DNA from: Enoplolaimus lenunculus
Taxonomy: Eukaryota > Nematoda > Enoplea > Enoplida > Thoracostomopsidae
Direction of reading: 5' to 3'
Length of the DNA stretch: 64,000 nt
NCBI GenBank assembly: GCA_030248215.1
Contig: JASANG010001126.1
Coordinates: forward strand, 1 to 64,000
In this document: positions 1 to 12,800 of the stretch, one piece after another
Numbering within the stretch: the stretch's first letter is position 1
How the letters are laid out: each line of letters opens with the position of its first letter
The notes under the pieces: model-generated
The model's input: only the letters and a program-made list of their open reading frames with translations
Told to the model about the DNA's origin: nothing
The model's database searches: none
Translations under genes and position numbers: made by a program

Positions 1-1264
1 AACAAACAAACAAACAAACAAACAAAAAACAAAGAAAGAAGTTGCAACATACCAGCACCGCACCATGCGTAGACGTAACAATCAACGAAAATCCCGATTG
101 CTTAAACTGAACATCAGTAACATCCGCAGTTGAAACAGTGACGTCACGCGACTCTTTATCCCAGCACGCATTTGTACTCGAAATAGAAACTAAAGCATTC
201 AATAAGTAAGGGTGGCAGTATAATTTTTTATAATTTTAATGTTACCCGGCGCCTTCCGCCGCTGTCGCTAATCTTTTATTTCTAACGTGAACTTTTAAGC
301 TCAAGACACAATTGGGTAGCAATAAGTAAGACTAAGAAAAATGTTTGAATTTAACTTGCGTTCACTTGCATGAAATTCAAGCTACAAATTCCACGGTTAC
401 GTCCGTACAGTAGTGTTCATACCTGTATAAGCATCAGGTAACAAATCACGGAACTGAAAAGTTGATTGCTTCGTAATTGGAAACGTAGATACAACAGCAC
501 CATCGCGTTTTAAAGTCACAGCCACTTCGTCACATTGTTCTTAAACCATAATTAAAATTCTTGAACCTAATTGTTTCTTTGTGTTCAAAGACTTATGTTG
601 TGGAACTTACTGATTTATTAAGAGTGCATACCATATTCACATACCGCTATCTAATAAAACGATACCTCAAGATATCATAATGCTGGAACCTGCGCGACCT
701 GGGATTAAAAATAAAACAAATAACGCTACATATTTTAACTAAAAGATCATTTCCAAACTGAATTTGTCTTAACAGAGCATTAAACGCCATTGAAAACATG
801 TTATTAATCCAGTCAAAATCAGTAATACATACCTTTGCACACAATACGGCCCATAATATTTGCTTTAAACTGGCTGAATTCAACTTTTGCTGTTTCTGCA
901 CCATCTCCATGCGCAACTGTCACTTTGTTCGGGTGAAAACTCAATCCAGCTTTCTTTTCTGCGGGCAATACCTGGGGCTATAAAAATTGACAAAAAGAAA
1001 TAAATAACCACAAACGTAATTGCAATGAAAATAGAACGTTTTGTGCTCTAATCGCTTCCACTTTTACGTGCCTAATTCGTTGACCTCCAGGCTCCGGTAT
1101 TTTTCACCTCCGGTTACACCCTGCTTATAACACACCCAGAGCGCAGGGTGCCCGCGAAAATTCGAAAACGATTTTCATTATTTATTTTTCAAACGCAAAA
1201 AATCGAAAATTACGATCAAGTTACCATAACTGTTAAATTTCACAGTTATGAGTTATGCTACACT

Positions 1265-1541
1265 CAAGGTGCGACCGGACATCCGGTTGCAGTTTAATAT
1301 CCGGCAAACACTGCTATCCGTGTCCGATTCCGGTATCCGGTATAAACCTACCGGATACCGGATTATCAGCAGCAATTATAAACTTTATAACAGACTGAAA
1401 CCTTGTGCAAGCTAAAAATACTGCGAAAAAATAAATTATTTTAACGTATACAATATCCGGTACCCGGTTCCTGTTCGGTAAAAAATTCAATATCCGCATC
1501 CGGTTCCGGTATCCGGTAAACTAATATCCGGTCGCATCCTG
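1265..1541. mobile_element. CAGGGTG-family hAT-like MITE (left-arm copy)
   Basis: Short palindromic element with degenerate ends (AAGGTGCGACCGG and CCGGTCGCATCCTGG) and subterminal CCGGTATCCGG units. It has an exact partner in the other arm at 12017-12293, so it was present before the arms arose. A short CCGGATCCGG palindrome adjoins it. Confidence 0.7.
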
Positions 1542-2698
1542 GTTACACCGGATCCGGTCTACAGAAAAATTCTCGTCTGAGGGATCATTCGCATTTATGT
1601 ACCCCAGCAATTAATATGAACATCCAGCATACATTTCGGTAAGAACGCTTGCAAGTTTTAATTGCAAAACAGTACACTAACCGAATATTATATCTGTATT
1701 TATATTAATTTAAGAAGATAACGTAAAACGACTTTTGTTCATTGAGCTAAAATTATTGACATTCCGTTGTACATTAATGTAATCAGCCACAAAATAAACA
1801 GCTTTTATGAACATTACGAATTAACCTTACCTTACCTCAATTACATAGCTACCCCTCGTTAGAAATCGACAGAATTGGCCTTCTGCATCTGTTGTCACTG
1901 ATATTGCTTTCGACACAGTAGATTCTGACTTGACCGGTGAAATCAAAAGCTTACGTGATGAAAGCTTCGGTAACCCTTCTAAAACAATAAGTCAAAAGTA
2001 ATGAACGCTAACTAAAGACATGCACTAACTATGAAGAAAATAATAGTAGAATAAAAAACTCTGGTTAAACGCATGCTAATTTGCATAATCAAAAGCTTGA
2101 ATAGAGTCTTTTCATATAATCTCACTAATTTCCACGTGTTATAAACACTTCAAACAATACATTCCACAAGTCATGCTCTACCTACCTGGATAACGATCAA
2201 TTACCACTGAACCGCACATCTCGACTTCGGCCGGAAATATTGTATTAATCTGAGGTGAATTTGGTGACAAGCGAACGGTATATGACTCAAATTTTAAACC
2301 TTTTCGTTTTGGTTCAATTTTATATTCACCGGATTTCACCTGTAAAATAAAACAAACAAAAATCAATATAAATCAGTTCATATCAAAAATGCTAGCAAAC
2401 CTTCATAATAACAATAAAGTTGGTATTTTTAATCGTTTAGAAAAATTGGAGAAACGTACATCGTTTCAAACATTTATATCAATTTAAAGACTTCGCTCAA
2501 AAGAAAAATTGCAAAATTTAGCTCCTCACGTATCCTAGGTCTTAAAAAGTTTGAATGAACAAACTTAAGCTTCTGGGAGCCAGATTTTGTAAACTTTCAT
2601 AAAATATGTACCAGCGTTGTTTTGCGCAATACAGGTGGAGAACAGTTACGGTGAAATGTTGTATCGTCAACCCATTTATTATCTACACCACGCATTGC

Positions 2699-3057
2699 AC
2701 AGGATGCGATCGAATATCTGGATACGGTTCTATATCCGGCAAAAAACGATATCCCTATCCGCAATAAATAAACCAATCGGATACCAGATATTTACGGTTG
2801 CGGTCCCGAATTTTATAAAACCGATTTTTGCAAGTTGGCGCCAAACCGATTTTTGCAAGTTGGCGCCTTTAGATACGCTAAAGCAAAAATGAGGAAATCA
2901 AGCGAACAATATTTATTCTATTTCAGTAAACGTTTTTTGCCACTCAAATGCTTCAAACCATACAAAAATTTAGATGCTATATCCCGCTAAAATCCGGTTC
3001 CGGTAAAAAATTCAAATTGATCCGGTTCCGGTAAATTAATATCTGGTCGCATCCTGG
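2699..3057. mobile_element. CAGGGTG-family hAT-like MITE (left-arm copy)
   Basis: Ends AGGATGCGATCG and CTGGTCGCATCCTGG, with CCGGTTCCGG near the right end. This copy holds the left-only 25-bp tandem duplication. Confidence 0.65.
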
Positions 3058-5564
3058 CGTAGTGATGTTTTATGACGTTTGGCACAATCTGGTACCGCAC
3101 GGTGCCACACAAGTAAACGAACCCTTCAATGATACAAACAATTTGCCAGGCAATCTGTCCCGAACACAAAACTAAAGAAAACCGCAAGTATTAATTTCTC
3201 ACCTGTTCCAGTATAAAATTACCAACTTGGTTGGTCGTTGTTACAAACTTGTTGTTCAACCAGATATCAACTGCGTTAATTCCTTTTCCCTACAATTAAA
3301 ATATTACTCAATACATTTTCTTTAAAATAAGAAAAAACCTCCTATAATCTAGTTTCTGCACGTGCCATATAAATAATCACAATAACATAAACTAAAGTTC
3401 GGCTACTTACAGCTTGTTACATTTAATATTCACATTTCGTAAACTTGTTTCTTATTAATTATCTATGAATATTTTTTACCATTTCAAACCATTTAATCAC
3501 ACCCATTACGCTGAAACCTTTCACTTCGAACGTCGGCTAAAATATATAAAAGAGCTACAGTTAACAGCATTCACACAGAGTTGTGTTGAAGTTTGCCAGA
3601 TCCCACCCGCATTTGTTAAGACATCTGCCAAAAACAATCAACGCAGTTTGGTATAAAATATTATTAAAACAGCGCAGGCCTTTAAATGCAACGTACAATA
3701 CTGTTAGTTTTGATTTTATTATATAATGATTCAAAATCCCATCTTTTTTGGCTCACATTCGTTACCTCTACTGTTGCGGGCCCATGCTTTATTGTAATAG
3801 TCGAGATCGAAGGGCGAATATCAAAGCTGACACTTCCAACTTTGAAATAAGGCATCTGAAGCAGTATCAAAGCCTAGTTCCCAGTTAGCACAGAATGGCA
3901 ATTTAATCGACCGATATAACGTGTTGACCAAATCAATCATCACCGTTCAGAGAATATTTTAACATTAAATTTCTAAATTGTGCACTCAGAATAAGAAACG
4001 TTAAAAAAGCCAGAGTATAGCTCATTTTTCACACTTACAAGTTTCATCTCTCAAAAACGTAAACAAATATGCGCCTTACAAAACAATCCAAACAAACTAT
4101 AACCAAGAAAACAGCAATAAATGTCGTTGTATTGGACGGGTACTTTGAAATGATAAACGGACGTTTTTCCTTCTGGTGAAAGAATAATCAAAAAAGACGC
4201 AAACTTAAATCCAATAATAAATAATACTAGCATAATTGAGCCCTCAAATGAACCCTTCACAATTAACTTACAACCATATATCGCCCAGAAGGCACGCAAG
4301 GAAACCGAAACAGACCGTCTGCACCACTTCGAACACGACAAAGCGCACGCTGTCGGGCAACCTCGACTGGAAAATCTTTGATATCTGCCGTATCAGTTTT
4401 GCAGCCGGCAATCTAAATATAAAGGCAAACAGCGTCGTTAATAAAGGTGTACGGTAAATTTTTCGAACATTTATGTAAAACCGATTCAATTTTTGTTAAC
4501 TACGCTAGTTTCAATTTTATCAATCCTCTATCATTATAAAACACGCTTAATGATCTAAGGGCTGACTTCACCATATATGAAAAGACACAAACACCAACAT
4601 TACAAATAAACAAACCTGCAGTTTTGAATCGCCAAACAAAATAAATTCCACATTTGAAATAGGTTTATTTTCATCAGACACCGATCCCTAAAACATACAA
4701 ACAAATAATATTCACAACAGGAAGTAGTTAACGCGAGATTTTTCAATTTCATAAACCGACCAGCCGTTGTTCACAAACTATGACAATCAGTACTGACAAA
4801 TATCCATGAAATTCAGCAAAAATTTTGCTCGCAAAACCATGGCTAAACTAGTAATAACTATAGTACAACAGTATTTCAGAATTCACACTTTAAGGAACAG
4901 TGGTTACATAGCTGAAATTTTCTCCAGCTCACATAAGGCAAATCGATACAAAATCGCAACAGAACATAAAACAATTGAAAATAATTTAAGTTTACGCTGT
5001 GCAGCCTCAAGTATTGGTGGTTGGAAAGTTTAAAAACCCAATCCAGAGCCCAAATTCTAATGTGTCTCCAGCAGCATGGTTGATACATTAAAACACAGAC
5101 TAACGGTCACAGTATATCCAGTAATTTGAATATGATCTGAGACTTGCAATTTGTCACCGGTAACTTCAATCGCAATTCGAGTTTTGCCCATACACATACT
5201 TTCGTCCAAACTTGATATAAAGTATGCGCCAGGTGGAACTGATTCAAACGTGTACCTGTAATACTATAAAAATTAGCATGTTAAAATTGCAGTGGTATAT
5301 ATACTTCGAAGATAGCTATTGTTGTGTGAGTGTCAACTTGTGCAATTTTAACAGCAATTTAGTTTAAGTTTGAGCGAGCTTCGAATTTTAGCAAAGCTAA
5401 AGTTGCTTTTAATATATTATCCACGAGTAGGACTTACGTTCCCTTATCCTTTGTAGCGGTGTCCATTACAAATGAATTATCGTTGTTTACCAATCTGAGC
5501 ATGAAATCATTCGGACCATCTGAGCTACCACTGCTAATACACTGTCACTTAAATACATCTTTAT

Positions 5565-5853
5565 CAGGGTGCACCCGGAATTCCGGTTCCGGCATTTTGT
5601 CACATTCCGGTTCCGGTAAATTTTTATCGGAATTAAAAGTACTCAGCAATAAACTTTTGTCGGTGGAAATTAAGACATTTTACTGAAAAATGACAATAAA
5701 AATTAAAATATATATTTTATTAGTATGGTATGCAAACTTTGACAATCGCCGAAAGAATGAAATATTGAAGGTAGATTTCGCTTCCCGTAGTTCCGTTTCC
5801 GGTAATTTTTTCAAATTCCGGTTCCGGTAAATTGTAATTCCGATTCCACCCTG
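5565..5853. mobile_element. CAGGGTG-family hAT-like MITE (left-arm copy)
   Basis: Begins CAGGGTGCACCCGGAATTCC and ends in CCACCCTG. CCGGTTCCGGTAAA motifs face each other at both ends around an AT-rich core. Confidence 0.75.
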
Positions 5854-6807
5854 ATATCTGATATATATACATACACATGTCGCAATGAGAGCTAAATGTT
5901 ATGCAAGTTCATTATTCAAACAGTTCGTTTTTGTTAACGGCTGTGAACAATTTTATTACATTAATTGCAACAAACTTACATTTCCATGAACAGTAAAACC
6001 TTTGAACTCAAAATCAATATCAGTTCCAGTAGTGCACTTGTCGTTTACGCCGTCGATCTTTAACTCAATAAAGGAATGGTTCTTAAAATGTAGTAGAATA
6101 TGATATTTAGCTTAAAATACTCTAACATCGTTGTCAAACATCACGTGACCCCTGGGTTCGACCGGAACCTATTTTGCAAACTGAAAATTGGAACGGGAAA
6201 TTTTACGAAAATCCTCTTAACGCTCTTTTTACTGAGAGGATCCACTTTTACGTAAAATAACAAAGCTCTCATCAATGAATTTAGGCTGACTTTAAAATAC
6301 TGAAGCAAAAAACACTCATACCCCAACCTAGTATCAAAACAGGTAGCAGGTAAAAAGTAAAGCCCATTTTACAATTCGAAGTTGCGAAAAAGCGGCCAAG
6401 CAACAAAGTTTCAGCTCCTAGTTGTACTCATGAAACCAAGAATAACCTGCTAATCTAGAACCAAAACTTCCGGTCAAACCCTGACCGCACCATCATACAA
6501 CAATATATTCCAGTAGTCAAACACACCTTTATGTATTGATGCATATGTAGTGCCTTCATATGCATAAACGGTAATAACATGAAGAATGAACAGTAAAAAA
6601 TTATCGAAGTGTCTGTCAGAAGTTCAATTTTGCCGTATATATGTATTTCACATATACGTATATAATCCTGGCTTTTGACCTAATTGTTCCAACGTAACTT
6701 GAGCGAGCTTTCGGTCATAATTTGTATATATAGATCTTAAGCTTAATACAAAGAAAACTCGTGTTTACTACGTATTGTTTGACATATTGTTCCAAAACTT
6801 TTTTCAG

Positions 6808-9800
6808 GTTAAACTGCACACAGACAAAGGAAGCCTGAAGTACGAAACTGACTGTGCGCCTAATAATGGCTACTACATGATTCCTGTTTACAGCAAAGGA
6901 ATATATCATGTTAAAGTGTACCCTCCTGCTGGATGGCATATAGGTACTAAACTCATCATGGGTTATAAAATTACCTATTCTCAGAGCTATTTAACAGTAA
7001 GCTGCCTTATCTTGTTTGGTGCGTCTAATGTTTCAAATCTTTGGTTAACAGAAATTGATTGCTTGACGTTATGTTCAATACATAGAGGTGTTGACTACTG
7101 AAATATTGTTGCTTGTGGTGCGGTCAGGGTTTGACCGGAAGTTTTGGTTCTAGATTAGCAGGTTATTCTTGGTTTCATGAGTACAACTTGGAGCTGAAAC
7201 TTGTTGCTTAGCCGCTTTTCGCAACTTCGACTTGTAAAATAGTTACTTTTACCTGCTACCTGTTTTGATACTAGGTTGGGGTATGACTATTTTTTGTCAG
7301 TATTTAAAGTCAGCCTAAATTCATTGATGAGAGCTTTGTTATTTCACATAAAAGTGGATCCTCTCAGTAAAAAGAGCGTTAAGAGGATTTTCGTAAAATT
7401 TCCCGTTCCAATTTCAGTTTGCAAATAGGTTCCGGTCGAACCCAGGGGTCACGTGAGTTTGACAACAGTGTTCGAGTATTTTAAGCTAAATACATATTCT
7501 ACTACATTTAAGAACCATCCTTTATTGAGTTAAAGATCGACGGCGTAAACGACCAGTGCACTACTGGAACTGATATTGATTTTGAGTTCAAAGGTTTTAC
7601 TGTTCATGGAAATGTAAGTTTGTTGCAATTAATGTAATAAAATTGTTCACAGCCGTTAACAAAAACGAACTGTTTGAATAATGAACTTGCATAACATTTA
7701 GCTCTCATTGCGACATGTGTATGTATATATACAGATATCAGGGTGGAATCGGAATTACAATTTACCGGAACCGGAATTTGAAAAAATTACCGGAAACGGA
7801 ACACGGAAGCGAAATCTACCTTCAATATTTCATTTTCGGCGATTGTCAAAGTTTGCATACCATACTAATAAAATATATATATTTAATTTTTATTGTCATT
7901 TTTCAGTAAAATGTCTTAATTTCCACCGACAAAAGTTTATTGCCGAGACTTTTAATTCCGATAAAAATTTACCGGAACCGGAATGTGAAAAAATGCCGGA
8001 ACCGGAATTCCGGTTGCACCCTGATAAACATGTATTTAATTGACAGGTTATTAGCAGTGGTAGCACAGATGGTCCGAATGATTTCATGCTCAGATTGGAA
8101 AACAACGATAAATCATTTGTAATGGACACCGCTACAAAGGATAAGGGAACGTAAGTCCTACTCGTGGATAATATATTAAAAGCAACTTTAGCTTTGCTAA
8201 AATTCGAAGCTCGCTCAAACTTAAACTAAATTGCTGTTAAAATTGCACAAGTTGACACTCACACAACAATAGCTATCTTCGAAGTATATATACCACTGCA
8301 ATTTTAACATGCTAATTTTTATAGTATTACAGGTACACGTTTGAATCAGTTCCACCTGGCGCATACTTTATATCAAGTTTGGACGAAAGTATGTGTATGG
8401 GCAAAACTCGAATTGCGATTGAAGTTACCGGTGACAAATTGCAAGTCTCAGATCATATTCAAATTACTGGATATACTGTGACCGTTAGTCTGTGTTTTAA
8501 TGTATCAACCATGCTGCTGGAGACACATTATAATTTGGGCTCTGGATTGGGTTTTTAAACTTTCCAACCACCAATACTTGAGGCTGCACAGCGTAAACTT
8601 AAATTATTTTCAATTGTTTTATGTTCTGTTGCGATTTTGTATCGATTTGCCTTATGTGAGCTGGAGAAAATTTCAGCTATGTAACCACTGTTCCTTAAAG
8701 TGTGAATTCTGAAATACTGTTGTACTATAGTTATTACTAGTTTAGCCATGGTTTTGCGAGCAAAATTTTTGCTGAATTTCATGGATATTTGTCAGTACTG
8801 ATTGTGATAGTTTGTGAACAACGGCTGGTCGGTTTATGAAATTGAAAAATCTCGCGTTAACTACTTCCTGTTGTGAATATTATTTGTTTGTATGTTTTAG
8901 GGATCGGTGTCTGATGAAAATAAACCTATTTCAAATGTGGAATTTATTTTGTTTGGCGATTCAAAACTGCAGGTTTGTTTATTTGTAATGTTGGTGTTTG
9001 TGTCTTTTCATATATGGTGAAGTCAGCCCTTGGATCATTAAGCGTGTTTTATAATGATAGAGGATTGATAAAATTGAAACTAGCGTAGTTAACAAAAATT
9101 GAATCGGTTTTACATAAATGTTCGAAAAATTTACCGTACACCTTTATTAACGACGCTGTTTGCCTTTATATTTAGATTGCCGGCTGCAAAACCGATACGG
9201 CAGATATCAAAGATTTTCCAGTCGAGGTTGCCCGACAGCGTGCGCTTTGTCGTGTTCGAAGTGGTGCAGACGGTCTGTTTCGCTTTCCTTGCGTGCCTTC
9301 TGGGCGATATATGGTTGTAAGTTAATTGTGAAGGGTTCATTTGAGGGCTCAATTATGCTAGTATTATTTATTATTGGATTTAAGTTTGCGTCTTTTTTGA
9401 TTATTCTTTCACCAGAAGGAAAAACGTCCGTTTATCATTTCAAAGTACCCGTCCAATACAACGACATTTATTGCTGTTTTCTTGGTTATAGTTTGTTTGG
9501 ATTGTTTTGTAAGGCGCATATTTGTTTACGTTTTTGAGAGATGAAACTTGTAAGTGTGAAAAATGAGCTATACTCTGGCTTTTTTAACGTTTCTTATTCT
9601 GAGTGCACAATTTAGAAATTTAATGTTAAAATATTCTCTGAACGGTGATGATTGATTTGGTCAACACGTTATATCGGTCGATTAAATTGCCATTCTGTGC
9701 TAACTGGGAACTAGGCTTTGATACTGCTTCAGATGCCTTATTTCAAAGTTGGAAGTGTCAGCTTTGATATTCGCCCTTCGATCTCGACTATTACAATAAA

Positions 9801-12800
9801 GCATGGGCCCGCAACAGTAGAGGTAACGAATGTGAGCCAAAAAAGATGGGATTTTGAATCATTATATAATAAAATCAAAACTAACAGTATTGTACGTTGC
9901 ATTTAAAGGCCTGCGCTGTTTTAATAATATTTTATACCAAACTGCGTTGATTGTTTTTGGCAGATGTCTTAACAAATGCGGGTGGGATCTGGCAAACTTC
10001 AACACAACTCTGTGTGAATGCTGTTAACTGTAGCTCTTTTATATATTTTAGCCGACGTTCGAAGTGAAAGGTTTCAGCGTAATGGGTGTGATTAAATGGT
10101 TTGAAATGGTAAAAAATATTCATAGATAATTAATAAGAAACAAGTTTACGAAATGTGAATATTAAATGTAACAAGCTGTAAGTAGCCGAACTTTAGTTTA
10201 TGTTATTGTGATTATTTATATGGCACGTGCAGAAACTAGATTATAGGAGGTTTTTTCTTATTTTAAAGAAAATGTATTGAGTAATATTTTAATTGTAGGG
10301 AAAAGGAATTAACGCAGTTGATATCTGGTTGAACAACAAGTTTGTAACAACGACCAACCAAGTTGGTAATTTTATACTGGAACAGGTGAGAAATTAATAC
10401 TTGCGGTTTTCTTTAGTTTTGTGTTCGGGACAGATTGCCTGGCAAATTGTTTGTATCATTGAAGGGTTCGTTTACTTGTGTGGCACCGTGCGGTACCAGA
10501 TTGTGCCAAACGTCATAAAACATCACTACGCCAGGATGCGACCAGATATTAATTTACCGGAACCGGATCAATTTGAATTTTTTACCGGAACCGGATTTTA
10601 GCGGGATATAGCATCTAAATTTTTGTATGGTTTGAAGCATTTGAGTGGCAAAAAACGTTTACTGAAATAGAATAAATATTGTTCGCTTGATTTCCTCATT
10701 TTTGCTTTAGCGTATCTAAAGGCGCCAACTTGCAAAAATCGGTTTTATAAAATTCGGGACCGCAACCGTAAATATCTGGTATCCGATTGGTTTATTTATT
10801 GCGGATAGGGATATCGTTTTTTGCCGGATATAGAACCGTATCCAGATATTCGATCGCATCCTGTGCAATGCGTGGTGTAGATAATAAATGGGTTGACGAT
10901 ACAACATTTCACCGTAACTGTTCTCCACCTGTATTGCGCAAAACAACGCTGGTACATATTTTATGAAAGTTTACAAAATCTGGCTCCCAGAAGCTTAAGT
11001 TTGTTCATTCAAACTTTTTAAGACCTAGGATACGTGAGGAGCTAAATTTTGCAATTTTTCTTTTGAGCGAAGTCTTTAAATTGATATAAATGTTTGAAAC
11101 GATGTACGTTTCTCCAATTTTTCTAAACGATTAAAAATACCAACTTTATTGTTATTATGAAGGTTTGCTAGCATTTTTGATATGAACTGATTTATATTGA
11201 TTTTTGTTTGTTTTATTTTACAGGTGAAATCCGGTGAATATAAAATTGAACCAAAACGAAAAGGTTTAAAATTTGAGTCATATACCGTTCGCTTGTCACC
11301 AAATTCACCTCAGATTAATACAATATTTCCGGCCGAAGTCGAGATGTGCGGTTCAGTGGTAATTGATCGTTATCCAGGTAGGTAGAGCATGACTTGTGGA
11401 ATGTATTGTTTGAAGTGTTTATAACACGTGGAAATTAGTGAGATTATATGAAAAGACTCTATTCAAGCTTTTGATTATGCAAATTAGCATGCGTTTAACC
11501 AGAGTTTTTTATTCTACTATTATTTTCTTCATAGTTAGTGCATGTCTTTAGTTAGCGTTCATTACTTTTGACTTATTGTTTTAGAAGGGTTACCGAAGCT
11601 TTCATCACGTAAGCTTTTGATTTCACCGGTCAAGTCAGAATCTACTGTGTCGAAAGCAATATCAGTGACAACAGATGCAGAAGGCCAATTCTGTCGATTT
11701 CTAACGAGGGGTAGCTATGTAATTGAGGTAAGGTTAATTCGTAATGTTCATAAAAGCTGTTTATTTTGTGGCTGATTACATTAATTTACAACGGAATGTC
11801 AATAATTTTAGCTCAATGAACAAAAGTCGTTTTACGTTATCTTCTTAAATTAATATAAATACAGATATAATATTCGGTTAGTGTACTGTTTTGCAATTAA
11901 AACTTGCAAGCGTTCTTACCGAAATGTATGCTGGATGTTCATATTAATTGCTGGGGTACATAAATGCGAATGATCCCTCAGACGAGAATTTTTCTGTAGA
12001 CCGGATCCGGTGTAACCAGGATGCGACCGGATATTAGTTTACCGGATACCGGAACCGGATGCGGATATTGAATTTTTTACCGAACAGGAACCGGGTACCG
12101 GATATTGTATACGTTAAAATAATTTATTTTTTCGCAGTATTTTTAGCTTGCACAAGGTTTCAGTCTGTTATAAAGTTTATAATTGCTGCTGATAATCCGG
12201 TATCCGGTAGGTTTATACCGGATACCGGAATCGGACACGGATAGCAGTGTTTGCCGGATATTAAACTGCAACCGGATGTCCGGTCGCACCTTGAGTGTAG
12301 CATAACTCATAACTGTGAAATTTAACAGTTATGGTAACTTGATCGTAATTTTCGATTTTTTGCGTTTGAAAAATAAATAATGAAAATCGTTTTCGAATTT
12401 TCGCGGGCACCCTGCGCTCTGGGTGTGTTATAAGCAGGGTGTAACCGGAGGTGAAAAATACCGGAGCCTGGAGGTCAACGAATTAGGCACGTAAAAGTTG
12501 AAGCGATTAGAGCACAAAACGTTCTATTTTCATTGCAATTACGTTTGTGGATATTTATTTCTTTTTGTCAATATTTATAGCCCCAGGTATTGCCCGCAGA
12601 AAAGAAAGCTGGATTGAGTTTTCACCCGAACAAAGTGACAGTTGCGCATGGAGATGGTGCAGAAACAGCAAAAGTTGAATTCAGCCAGTTTAAAGCAAAT
12701 ATTATGGGCCGTATTGTGTGCAAAGGTATGTATTACTGATTTTGAACTGGATTAATAACATGTTTTCAATGGCGTTTAATGCTCTGTTAAGACAAATTCA

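Larger units (their letters stand above)
53..6081 (-). pseudogene. Partial inverted copy of NOMO, 13 exons
   Basis: Mirror copy of NOMO exons 2-14 as counted from 6808. Exons in coding order on the - strand: 5980-6081, 5438-5541, 5105-5255, 4616-4687, 4272-4412, 3766-3855, 3480-3536, 3203-3289, 2186-2339, 1836-1978, 833-977, 423-539, 53-189. Introns and their transposon insertions are shared with the right-hand copy. Exon 5980-6081 has one extra base (CCATTCC against CCATCC), which shifts the frame, and a Lys for Gln change. Exon 5438-5541 shows several amino-acid changes. Exon 4272-4412 differs only by two synonymous changes, and several others look identical. The exon lying in the spacer (6808-6943) is not copied, so this copy has neither start nor 3' half within the window. 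It may be a pseudogene, part of a second gene continuing left of base 1, or an assembly of the second haplotype in inverted order. Confidence 0.85.
1..6492 (-). repeat. Left arm of 13.5-kb inverted repeat
   Basis: Reverse-complement match to 7116-13558. For paired bases the coordinates sum to about 13588 through most of the inner arm and 13558-13563 further out, so only small indels separate the arms. Left-only changes include a 25-bp tandem duplication near 2820-2870 (motif GCAAGTTGGCGCC) and a 5-bp duplication at 1826-1835. The arm starts at window base 1 inside an (AAAC)n run, so its true outer end cannot be seen. Confidence 0.95.
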
